Source: an uncultured Eubacteriales bacterium (GTDB lineage Bacteria; Bacillota; Clostridia; UBA1381; UMGS1253). Taken from it: a stretch of DNA of 64,000 nucleotides. The notes beneath the pieces are model-generated. The model searched no databases. It saw nothing but the letters and a program-made list of their open reading frames with translations, and was not told the DNA's origin. Positions 15,897-23,854 of this stretch are shown here, one piece after another (the first letter of the stretch is position 1; the number at the start of each line of letters is the position of its first letter). The position numbers and the translations under genes are program-made. The DNA is taken from positions 496,001 through 560,000 of the forward strand of contig CABUKE010000001.1 of the NCBI GenBank assembly GCA_902492065.1, in the 5' to 3' direction.

Positions 15897-16898
15897 ATGA
15901 AAAAGGATATGAATCGTATGCTGGTCGAAAGCACCATTCGCCGCGTGCTCAAAAATATACAGGAAGCACCGGAACGGACGATTCGTAATTTGGTGGATCT
16001 TGGCCTGGACTTTTGCGGTGGACGATTCCAGACACAGTTTTTAGAAACGATGCAGAAAATGTTAAGCAATCAAAACAGCGCATATTATGAATTGGCAAAA
16101 GATGTTGCCGCCTCTGTCGACCACGACATCTTAATTAACTTCAGCCGCAATCTTGGATATAATGGCTGCACCAAAGGTGCAAAGGTAATCCGGGAATTGG
16201 AGGCAAAGCGCGGCTTTAACATTCCGTGGGCGCTGAACCTGGTAATCAATGAAGAAAAGCTGGAGACAGTTTATCCGGATTTGCTGCGGCAGGGGGAGGA
16301 ACTTGGCATTTACACCTATTTGCTGTTTGCAGATTGCCGGCCAGAACGGATTATCCCATTGTTACAGGGGCAGCCGGACAGCGCATTTGTTCTTGTCCTG
16401 CATAGTTATCAAATTGATGTGTCTTTTATTCAAAAGATGAAGTCGGTCAAAAATGCCATGATTGCGGTCTGTGTGGACAAAGATACCAAAGAAACATGTC
16501 AGAAATTGCGGAACAGCGGATTGCTTTGCGCGGTTTACCAGAGCTACGGAGAAGCAGACAAGCCCTATATTCTGAGCGGCAATTGGCTTGCCAGCGTTTT
16601 GCCCGACCATCCGGTATTTGCCCTTCTACAGGCGGAGCCCTCATGCTGCGCTGCAACACAGAAAGAAATTTATGACTATGTCATTTCTGTGCGGGACGGA
16701 CAGCAGTATCCGGTTGTGCTTATGGACGTTAAACAGGATACGATGATGATTGACCAAGTAGTTTCTGACGGCGTATGTTTGGCAGGGTTTGACGCGGAAG
16801 GAAATCTGATTACCCATGAAGGGCTTATGCAAGGAGAACAGTACAACATTTTTCAGAATCGTTTGGAAGAAGTTTTAGAGCGTGCGGAAATAAAATGA
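15897..16898 (+). CDS. Radical-SAM-fold-like protein lacking the iron-sulfur cluster motif (putative pseudoenzyme)
   Basis: The 333-residue protein resembles, from memory of the family, clostridial radical SAM proteins that carry NVPWAIL followed by a CxxxCxxC loop, a GKELG helix and a GGEP motif. Here NIPWALNLVINEEK (residues 108-121) goes straight into a RQGEELGIYTYLL segment, with no CxxxCxxC, and FADCRPE replaces GGEP. The C-terminal EIYDYVISVR and AGFDAEGNLITHEG segments still align with the later part of the fold, but the auxiliary cysteines are absent. A catalytically dead sensor or scaffold is therefore likely. ATG 15897 was chosen; AAAGG lies 12 bases upstream and GTG/TTG alternatives fit less well. 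It precedes a convergent TetR gene and the MMPL-GLUG operon. Confidence 0.55.
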   Translation: MKKDMNRMLVESTIRRVLKNIQEAPERTIRNLVDLGLDFCGGRFQTQFLETMQKMLSNQNSAYYELAKDVAASVDHDILINFSRNLGYNGCTKGAKVIRELEAKRGFNIPWALNLVINEEKLETVYPDLLRQGEELGIYTYLLFADCRPERIIPLLQGQPDSAFVLVLHSYQIDVSFIQKMKSVKNAMIAVCVDKDTKETCQKLRNSGLLCAVYQSYGEADKPYILSGNWLASVLPDHPVFALLQAEPSCCAATQKEIYDYVISVRDGQQYPVVLMDVKQDTMMIDQVVSDGVCLAGFDAEGNLITHEGLMQGEQYNIFQNRLEEVLERAEIK

Positions 16899-16983
16899 TG
16901 ATTCAACATTTTTCCGACACGACAAAGAACGAAAAAACAGCAGCATAAATGCAGAGAAGGATAGAAATTATCGGCTGTGCATA

Positions 16984-17529
16984 TTAATCAGCAAATTTCT
17001 GAACAATCTCATTTGAGGTCTTTAAAAGACACTTTTTGATGAGACTGGAAAATTCAGCAGGGGGCATACAGTCTTTTTGCAGCAGCCAATTTTTTATGGC
17101 GCAAACGAGCGCGTCGGTGTAGAATGCAACATAAAAATCTACAAAACCATCATCTCCGAACAGGGACTCCATATCGTCGGAGAGAATCATGGCTACAATG
17201 TCGCGGAAATAATCAGAAAAAGAGTTTTGTCCGTCTATGGTAAAGGTCTTCCGGTAGAATTCCCGGTTTTCGTAAAAATAGTCGCATACGTCACTAAGCA
17301 GCTCCCAGCCGACACGGAATTCCTTTTTCCGCGCTACGGCGATAAATTCGGTATCGTATATCCAATTGACGAGGTCGTATTTATCTTTAAAATGGTAGTA
17401 AAAGCTTTTGCGGTTCATATCGCATTTTTTACAGATATCGCCTACGCTGATTTTTGAAAACGGCTGCGTTTTCATCAGTTCTTTCAGAGCAGAAGACAGC
17501 GCCCGCTTGGTGATATTGGAATCTGCCAT
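16984..17529 (-). CDS. TetR/AcrR family regulator, divergent to the MMPL operon
   Basis: This 181-residue protein has an N-terminal TetR helix-turn-helix (residues 6-52: TKRALSSALKELMKTQPFSKISVGDICKKCDMNR, then SFYYHFKDKYDLVNW, the usual YYHF signature). The C-terminal helical ligand-binding domain resembles the TetR_C_8 group, as found in DhaS. AAAGGAGG precedes the ATG. It is transcribed away from the MMPL gene. An inverted repeat between them (17605-17633) could be its operator, which would make it the repressor of the exporter operon. Confidence 0.9.
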   Translation of the reverse strand: MADSNITKRALSSALKELMKTQPFSKISVGDICKKCDMNRKSFYYHFKDKYDLVNWIYDTEFIAVARKKEFRVGWELLSDVCDYFYENREFYRKTFTIDGQNSFSDYFRDIVAMILSDDMESLFGDDGFVDFYVAFYTDALVCAIKNWLLQKDCMPPAEFSSLIKKCLLKTSNEIVQKFAD

Positions 17530-17559
17530 AAAACCGCCTCCTTTGACATAGATATTTAT

Positions 17560-17588
17560 AATATATCATAAAAACGGACGCGACTCAA
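17560..17588 (-). promoter_or_regulatory. Promoter of the TetR gene
   Basis: On the minus strand TTGAGT (17588-17583) and TATATT (17565-17560) with a 17-base spacer, 30 bases before the ATG. Confidence 0.6.
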
Positions 17589-17604
17589 CCAATTTGCTAA
17601 TATT

Positions 17605-17633
17605 TTTCGATATGCCTTTCCGGCAAATCGAAA
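17605..17633. promoter_or_regulatory. Inverted repeat in the TetR-MMPL intergenic region, candidate TetR operator
   Basis: TTTCGAT (17605-17611) and ATCGAAA (17627-17633) form the outer arms and TGCC/GGCA (17613-17616, 17622-17625) the inner arms of a 29-base near-palindrome with one symmetric A-A mismatch. It lies between the divergent genes, 55 bases before the MMPL start. Confidence 0.55.
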
Positions 17634-17687
17634 GGGAAGTATATAAGGGTAGTATATTTTTGTTTTTTAGGAAAGGACGGCAACCGT

Positions 17688-20183
17688 ATGGATAAAAGCA
17701 ACGCAAAGCCCAAAATCAGTTTTTTTGAGCGGCTGGCGACTTTCATTGTCGATAAGAGAAATCTGTTTTTTCTAATTTACATAGCCGGCATGATTTTCTG
17801 CCTTTTTTCCAGTGGATGGGTATCAGTCAATGATGACCTGACTTCTTATTTGCCGGAAGAGGCCGAAACCCGGCAGGGACTGCGCATCATGGACGAGGAG
17901 TTTACAACCCTCGGCACTTCCAGCTTTATGATTTCGAATATTACCTATGAACAAGCCGAAAAGATTGCAAAAGAGATGGAACAGGTGGAGGGTGTCGCGT
18001 CCGTTGCGTTTGATAATACAACGGAGCACTATAAAAATTCTTCTGCCTTGTTTAGCGTTACCTTTGAAGGAGAGGCGACGGACGAGATTACACTAAGCGC
18101 CTTTTATGCGCTGCAGGATATGCTGGCGCCCTACGATTTATCGGTTTCGGGAGAGGTCGGGGTGGACGAGTCCGCCTCACTGGACCAGGAAATGCAGATG
18201 ATTCTGGTCATTGCGGCGTTTGTCATTATTGCCGTCCTGCTGTTCACCTCCCGTACTTACGCCGAAATTCCGGTATTGCTGGTCACCTTTGTGGCGGCTG
18301 CCATTTTGAATAAGGGGACAAATTTTATTTTTGGAGAGATTTCTTTTATTTCAGATTCGGTTACGGTGGTATTGCAGTTGGCACTGGCGATAGATTACGC
18401 CATTATCCTGTGCCACCGGTTCAGCGAGGAACGAAAGGAACATGCCCCGCGTGAGGCGTGTATCCGGGCGCTTAGTAAGGCAATTCCGGAGATTTCCGCC
18501 AGTTCCCTGACAACCATATCCGGCTTGGCGGCGCTGATGTTTATGCAATTCCAAATTGGATTTGACATGGGTATGGTGCTTATTAAGGCAATTTTGTTTA
18601 GTTTGCTTTCTGTCTTTACCCTGATGCCGGGACTTTTGATGTTGTTTAGTAAATGGATTGACAAGACGCATCACCGCAACTTTGTTCCAAAGATTACCGG
18701 ATGGGGAAAGGTTGTAACAAAGCTGAAATACGTTGTGACGCCGCTGTTTGCCTGCATTCTGGTAGCTGCATTCTGGTTTTCTACCAAATGTCCGTACGTA
18801 TATGGCTATACACAGCTCGATACGGTCAAACACAGCGAGGCACAGCTCGCCCAGCAAAAAATAGATGAAACCTTCGGCACCTCCAATGTGATGGCCGTTA
18901 TGGTTCCAGCGGGGGATTACGAAAAGGAAGGGCAGCTGCTCAATGAGCTGGAAACCTATGAACAGGTAGATTACGCAATGGGGCTTGCCAATGTGGAGGC
19001 AATGGACGGCTATGTTTTGACAGACAAATTGACGCCGCGGCAGTTTTCCGAGCTTACGGATCTGGACATTGAGGTTGGCCGCTTGCTCTATACGGCATAT
19101 GCCGCGGAAGGAGAAAACTACGGTCCCATTATCAGCGACATTGACAGCTATGGCGTTCCATTGATTGATATGTTTCAATTCCTATATAGCCGGATTGAAG
19201 AAGGGTACCTGACGTTGGACGATGAACTTATGGACAGCTTGGACTCTCTGTACAAACAATTGACAGATGCGAAAAAGCAGCTCCAGGGGGAACATTACAG
19301 CCGTCTGCTGGTAAACCTGACTTTGCCGGAGGAAGGGGAAGAAACCTTTGCCTTTCTGGATACGGCCCATCAGGTGGTAGGGAAGTATTATGACGCAGGA
19401 AGCTTTTATATCGCTGGAAACTCGACCAGCGACTATGAATTGTCTTCCTCCTTTGAGCGGGATAATGTCGTAATCAGCGTTTTGTCCATCCTGTTTGTCA
19501 TTATCGTGCTTTTGTTTACCTTTCAGTCGGTGGGGCTGCCAATTCTGCTCATTCTGGTCATCCAGGGCAGCGTTTGGATTAATTTTTCGTTCCCGTATTT
19601 GCAGTCTTCGCCGCTGTTTTTTATGAGCTATTTGATTGTTTCCAGCATTCAGATGGGCGCCAATATCGACTACGCCATTGTTATCTCCAGCCGGTATCAG
19701 GAACTGAAGCAGACGATGCCGCCGCGGGAAGCGATGATTCAGACGCTGAATCTGGCGTTCCCAACGATTTTGACTTCCGGCACCATTTTGGCCTCGGCTG
19801 GCATTATCATCAGCCAGCTAACGTCTGAGTGTGCGATTTATGGCATTGGCGAGTGTCTTGGACGGGGCACGATTATCTCTATGCTGTTGGTGCTGGGCGT
19901 TTTGCCGGGGATTTTGCTGTTAGGGGATACGATTATAGAGAGGACTTCATTTAGTATGAAACATCCCTCCTGGGTACGGAGTGCAAGCGGCAAAGTCCAT
20001 CTGGACGGGCGCGTTCGGGGACAGATTGCCGGACGGATTGACGCAGAAATCCACGGTACATTGTACGGCGACGTGACTGCGGCCGTATCGGTGGATACGA
20101 TACGGGAGGAAAAGGAACAGGCGGAGGAAATAGAGGTTACTCTGGAAAGCGAGGTGGACGGCCATGACAAAACAAATCAATAA
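17688..20183 (+). CDS. MMPL/RND-type exporter with a bactofilin-like C-terminal tail
   Basis: The 831-residue protein is an MMPL-family (RND-superfamily) transporter, expected to export a lipid or hydrophobic compound with the proton gradient. It has the duplicated layout: TM1 (residues 28-45), an extracytoplasmic domain, a bundle of TM helices (about 165-320) with an IDYAIILCHRFSEER motif, then a second half with TM helices from about 600 and NIDYAIVISSRYQEL. After the last helix, residues 765-805 carry a glycine-spaced pattern (KVHLDGRVRGQIAGRIDAEI, then HGTLYGDV) similar to bactofilin beta-helix repeats, followed by an acidic tail. Its final 20 bases overlap the next gene, showing coupled translation with the GLUG-repeat protein. 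Confidence 0.88.
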   Translation: MDKSNAKPKISFFERLATFIVDKRNLFFLIYIAGMIFCLFSSGWVSVNDDLTSYLPEEAETRQGLRIMDEEFTTLGTSSFMISNITYEQAEKIAKEMEQVEGVASVAFDNTTEHYKNSSALFSVTFEGEATDEITLSAFYALQDMLAPYDLSVSGEVGVDESASLDQEMQMILVIAAFVIIAVLLFTSRTYAEIPVLLVTFVAAAILNKGTNFIFGEISFISDSVTVVLQLALAIDYAIILCHRFSEERKEHAPREACIRALSKAIPEISASSLTTISGLAALMFMQFQIGFDMGMVLIKAILFSLLSVFTLMPGLLMLFSKWIDKTHHRNFVPKITGWGKVVTKLKYVVTPLFACILVAAFWFSTKCPYVYGYTQLDTVKHSEAQLAQQKIDETFGTSNVMAVMVPAGDYEKEGQLLNELETYEQVDYAMGLANVEAMDGYVLTDKLTPRQFSELTDLDIEVGRLLYTAYAAEGENYGPIISDIDSYGVPLIDMFQFLYSRIEEGYLTLDDELMDSLDSLYKQLTDAKKQLQGEHYSRLLVNLTLPEEGEETFAFLDTAHQVVGKYYDAGSFYIAGNSTSDYELSSSFERDNVVISVLSILFVIIVLLFTFQSVGLPILLILVIQGSVWINFSFPYLQSSPLFFMSYLIVSSIQMGANIDYAIVISSRYQELKQTMPPREAMIQTLNLAFPTILTSGTILASAGIIISQLTSECAIYGIGECLGRGTIISMLLVLGVLPGILLLGDTIIERTSFSMKHPSWVRSASGKVHLDGRVRGQIAGRIDAEIHGTLYGDVTAAVSVDTIREEKEQAEEIEVTLESEVDGHDKTNQ

Positions 20184-23100
20184 CGGGACACGGCGGTGGC
20201 TGTCATGCCTGCTTGCGGTTATTCTTCTCTTTGGTACGATTGCTCCGCAGCCCGCATGGGCAGCAGAGGAAGCACAGACGTTTTCCATCCGGTCGGAAGA
20301 TGATTTTTATACGTTTGCGCAGAAGGCGTCCTACGATGCATGGTCGCAGGGAAAAACCGTCCTTTTGGAAGCGGATTTGAATTTGACTGGCGACGGGTTT
20401 ACCGCCGTGCCAATTTTTGGCGGCACTTTTGAAGGGAATGGACATACTGTCCAGATTTCTCTCACGCAGAGCGGCTCTCACCAGGGATTGTTCCGCTATT
20501 TGCAGACGGGGGGCGTAATTCGCGACCTTCATGTGCAGGGGACGGTAGCGCCGTCCGGCAGCCAGTCATACGTTGGTGGGATTGTTGGAAACAACAGCGG
20601 AAAAATTATTGACTGCACCTTTGACGGCAATGTAAACGGAGAGAGTAATGTCGGCGGAATCGCCGGGATTAACGAGTCCAAAGGCGAAATCTATGGATGC
20701 GATGTTTCCGGTAATATTCAGGGTGAGCACTATACCGGCGGAATCGCCGGGCAGAACCTCGGCACCATGACGGGGTGTACCAACAAGAGCGGCGTGAATA
20801 CCGCACAGGCAGATTACAAAAGGGAATTAAGCGATTTGGAACTTGAGCTGGACGACTTGGAGAATATCAACTCCACGGAGAATCTAAACACGGCGACGGA
20901 CACCGGCGGTATTACCGGCTATTCCACCGGAATATTGCTGGGATGCGACAACGTGGGGACGGTTGGATATCCGCATGTGGGGTACAATGCGGGCGGCGTT
21001 GCGGGACGCTCCTCCGGCCGAATTGAAGGCTGTAAAAACAGCGGTACGGTTTATGGCCGCAAGGATGTGGGAGGCATAGTTGGGCAGATTGTGCCGGATA
21101 TCATTTTGCAGTTTTCGCCGGACGCAATCTCGGAACTGGAGGGCGAGCTGGGCAGCCTGCAAACAATGACTGACAGCTTGCTTAACCATACGGGCGAAAA
21201 TGCCGACACGCTGTTTGCGGATATGGAGCAAATTTCCGATACTGTCGGGCAGGCAAGAGACAGTGCGCAAAGCCTGGCAAATCAGACGACAGACTGGGCG
21301 AATGGAAATTTAGAGGAAATTAATACGGCATCCGAACTGATTTTTGATACGCTGTCCCGGACTGCACCGCTGATTCGGGAATTAACGGCTGTTTCCGATA
21401 CGATAACGGACGGCGTTGAACAGTTTGGAGATATGTTTACCCGCATTGCCAGCCTGTCTGGACTGGGGGATGACGCCATTGCAAATGTTGAGCAGTCCAT
21501 AGATGCACTCCGGAAGGCCAGCGCTGATATGGGGCGCGGCATGGAGAAAATCTCGGAAGGGATTGATGAATTTAAGGATGCGGCTGTAATCGGCAATTGG
21601 GACCGGATTTCGGCTGCGCTTCGAAGAATATTAGAAGGGACGCGCGAGCTGAAGGACGCGCTTGAAACGATTCAAAACTCTGTCGATGAAATCAAGCGAA
21701 TTCTGGAATCGATTCAGAATATGGGTGACTTCTTTGAGGTCTGGAAACCGGTTATTCAGCTTTTATCAGATATCCATGACGCAACACAGGATATGAAAGG
21801 AGCTGTTTTGCTGATTCTGGACGGTATCGGCCGTCTGCCGTCCAATCCACAGATTGATTGGGCCGGTATGCGAGATGGACTTGCTGGCATAGCGGATGGC
21901 TTGGAGGCGTTCCATCAGGCGGCAGACCCGATTGACGATGCGTTTTCCCATCTTTCAACCGCGCTGAAGGACATTCAGCTTGCCGCGGAGGAAGCGCAGG
22001 TTGCCAAGCAGATGGCAAATATTGCCGATACATTCCGGGACGCTTTTTCCCAGCTCAGTTTCTTTATTGATGACACGGAAACGCTCGTCCGGGACTTGTC
22101 CCAAAAGGAACCGATTCATTTTGACGGATTTGGCAGCGACTATCAGGCCGCCAGCGATGCGCTGTTCGGGGCGTTTTCTACTCTGTCAGGCCAGATACAA
22201 GGAATGGGCGGTAACGCGCAGACGGCTGGAGATACGCTTTTGCAGGACTTCCGCCGGATTAGCGGACAGTTCCAGGTGATTGCAGACCTGATGCTTGAGG
22301 CGCTTTCAGGTAAGCAGACGGAAGCCTCCTTGTATGAGGACACCTCGGAGGAGGACATCAATGCGATTACAATGGGCAAAGCGGAAGGAAGCCAGAATAC
22401 AGGAAAGATATCCGGCGATGTGAATGTCGGCGGCGTTGCCGGCTCTATGGCAATTGAATACGACCTTGACCCGGAGGACGACATCTCCAAACTGGGAGAC
22501 GAGTCGCTGCAGTTTCGTTTTGAAACGAAAGCAATTGTTCAAAATTGTGTCAACCGTGGCGTCGTCACGTCTAAAAAGGACCATGCCGGAAGCATTGTCG
22601 GGTTGATGGATTTGGGACTTGTATACGGCTGCGAAGGCTATGGAGAAGTGCAGAGCACGGATGGCGGCTACGTCGGCGGCATTGCGGGAAAATCGTCCTC
22701 CACCATCCGAAAGAGCTATGCAAAATGCACGCTTGACGGCAGCGACCATGTGGGCGGAATTGCCGGATACGGGTTCCGTATCAAGGACTGCCGCTCGCAG
22801 ATAGAGGTCCTTCGTGCCACGGAAGCCTGCGGCACAATTGCGGGCGAGCGGGAGCCTAACCAGACGGTGAGTGGAAATTATTTTGTCAGCGATACGCTTG
22901 CAGGTATCGACGGCGTCAGCTACAAAGGCATTGCAGAACCGATGGACTACAGCGCATTTTTACTGCTGGGCGACCTTCCGGATGATTTTCGCCATTTTGC
23001 CTTAACGTACATAGCAGATGGAACCATTGTCGAAACTGTTCCGTTTGCCTATGGTTCGGATTTGTCCGAACGTCCTCTTCCTGAGATACCCAAAAAGGAC

Positions 23101-23610
23101 GGGTATTATGGCGAATGGGAGGAATGCGACTATGCGCATTTGACCTTTGACCGGGTAATTGAGGTTGTTTACACGCCGTATATTACAACGATTGCCAGCG
23201 AGAGCAAGCGAGACGATATCCATTCTATATTCCTTGCTGAAGGAAACTTCGGGAGCGGAGCAGCGCTGGCTGCCACAGAGATAGAAAAAGGGGAGATGCT
23301 GGAACAGTGGACGGTTTCTCTGACGGGAGAAGGGGCCGGAAAAACCGGCAGTTATACGGTACGTTTCCTGCCGCCGGAGACGGGAAAACGCGTTGTACTT
23401 TATGCCATGACCGACGGAGGAAAGCAGGAAATCCCCTACGAGACGGACGGTTCCTATCTGGTATTTACCATGGAAGGCAACCAAATGACGCTGGGAGTCG
23501 GGGAAGCGTCTTTCTCAGGATGGATAATTTTTTCAATCGTATTTGTCATTCTGTTAGTTGCAGCCGCTCTTGTATTTTTCTTTGTAATGCGGAAACGAAA
23601 AAAGAAATAG
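20164..23610 (+). CDS. Large surface protein with GLUG repeats, coiled-coil core and C-terminal membrane anchor
   Basis: This 1148-residue protein has a signal peptide (hydrophobic core, cleavage after about AWA at residue 34). Residues 140-310 and 750-900 contain glycine-rich GLUG-type repeats (VGGIAGINESKGEIYGCDVSG, YTGGIAGQN, HVGGIAGYG), likely a beta-solenoid. Between them lies a long helical, heptad-rich region (about 320-730) suggestive of a coiled coil, comparable with phage-infection-type (YhgE-like) MMPL-associated proteins. The C-terminus is WIIFSIVFVILLVAAALVFFFVM followed by RKRKKK, a single membrane anchor with a positive stop. It overlaps the MMPL gene by 20 bases, so it probably forms a complex spanning the envelope with that exporter. 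Confidence 0.8.
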   Translation: MTKQINNGTRRWLSCLLAVILLFGTIAPQPAWAAEEAQTFSIRSEDDFYTFAQKASYDAWSQGKTVLLEADLNLTGDGFTAVPIFGGTFEGNGHTVQISLTQSGSHQGLFRYLQTGGVIRDLHVQGTVAPSGSQSYVGGIVGNNSGKIIDCTFDGNVNGESNVGGIAGINESKGEIYGCDVSGNIQGEHYTGGIAGQNLGTMTGCTNKSGVNTAQADYKRELSDLELELDDLENINSTENLNTATDTGGITGYSTGILLGCDNVGTVGYPHVGYNAGGVAGRSSGRIEGCKNSGTVYGRKDVGGIVGQIVPDIILQFSPDAISELEGELGSLQTMTDSLLNHTGENADTLFADMEQISDTVGQARDSAQSLANQTTDWANGNLEEINTASELIFDTLSRTAPLIRELTAVSDTITDGVEQFGDMFTRIASLSGLGDDAIANVEQSIDALRKASADMGRGMEKISEGIDEFKDAAVIGNWDRISAALRRILEGTRELKDALETIQNSVDEIKRILESIQNMGDFFEVWKPVIQLLSDIHDATQDMKGAVLLILDGIGRLPSNPQIDWAGMRDGLAGIADGLEAFHQAADPIDDAFSHLSTALKDIQLAAEEAQVAKQMANIADTFRDAFSQLSFFIDDTETLVRDLSQKEPIHFDGFGSDYQAASDALFGAFSTLSGQIQGMGGNAQTAGDTLLQDFRRISGQFQVIADLMLEALSGKQTEASLYEDTSEEDINAITMGKAEGSQNTGKISGDVNVGGVAGSMAIEYDLDPEDDISKLGDESLQFRFETKAIVQNCVNRGVVTSKKDHAGSIVGLMDLGLVYGCEGYGEVQSTDGGYVGGIAGKSSSTIRKSYAKCTLDGSDHVGGIAGYGFRIKDCRSQIEVLRATEACGTIAGEREPNQTVSGNYFVSDTLAGIDGVSYKGIAEPMDYSAFLLLGDLPDDFRHFALTYIADGTIVETVPFAYGSDLSERPLPEIPKKDGYYGEWEECDYAHLTFDRVIEVVYTPYITTIASESKRDDIHSIFLAEGNFGSGAALAATEIEKGEMLEQWTVSLTGEGAGKTGSYTVRFLPPETGKRVVLYAMTDGGKQEIPYETDGSYLVFTMEGNQMTLGVGEASFSGWIIFSIVFVILLVAAALVFFFVMRKRKKK

Positions 23611-23616
23611 CAGTCT

Positions 23617-23653
23617 GCCGCCTTTTACAACCGGTGAAAGGCGGCTTTTTTTT
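23617..23653 (+). terminator. Rho-independent terminator after the MMPL-GLUG operon
   Basis: GCCGCCTTT (23617-23625) pairs with AAAGGCGGC (23637-23645), followed by eight T. Confidence 0.9.
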
Positions 23654-23732
23654 ATAAAAGAGCAAGGAAAAGTCTGGTTATTTGTTTGTGTATTAATACT
23701 TTGTGTAAAAAAATGTAAGTGCAAAAAGCCAA

Positions 23733-23779
23733 TTCGACAGCGGGAATTTACAAATTATTCCATGACGGACCGCTATAAT
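23733..23779 (+). promoter_or_regulatory. spoIIE promoter region with a Spo0A box
   Basis: TTCGACA at 23733-23739 is the exact complement of the Spo0A box TGTCGAA. A perfect -10, TATAAT, lies at 23774-23779, with no good -35 at 17 bases, which is usual for Spo0A-activated promoters. The spoIIE start codon is 75 bases downstream. Confidence 0.7.
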
Positions 23780-23854
23780 AAAACTAAACAAATAGAAGTA
23801 TATGCACCGTGTTGTGAAAATAGAACACGAGGCTGCAAAAGGGAGAGAATTGGC

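Noticed and set aside
23762..23854. Longer start for SpoIIE
   Set aside because: The in-frame ATG at 23762 lies before the promoter -10, and the one at 23855 has the ribosome site.
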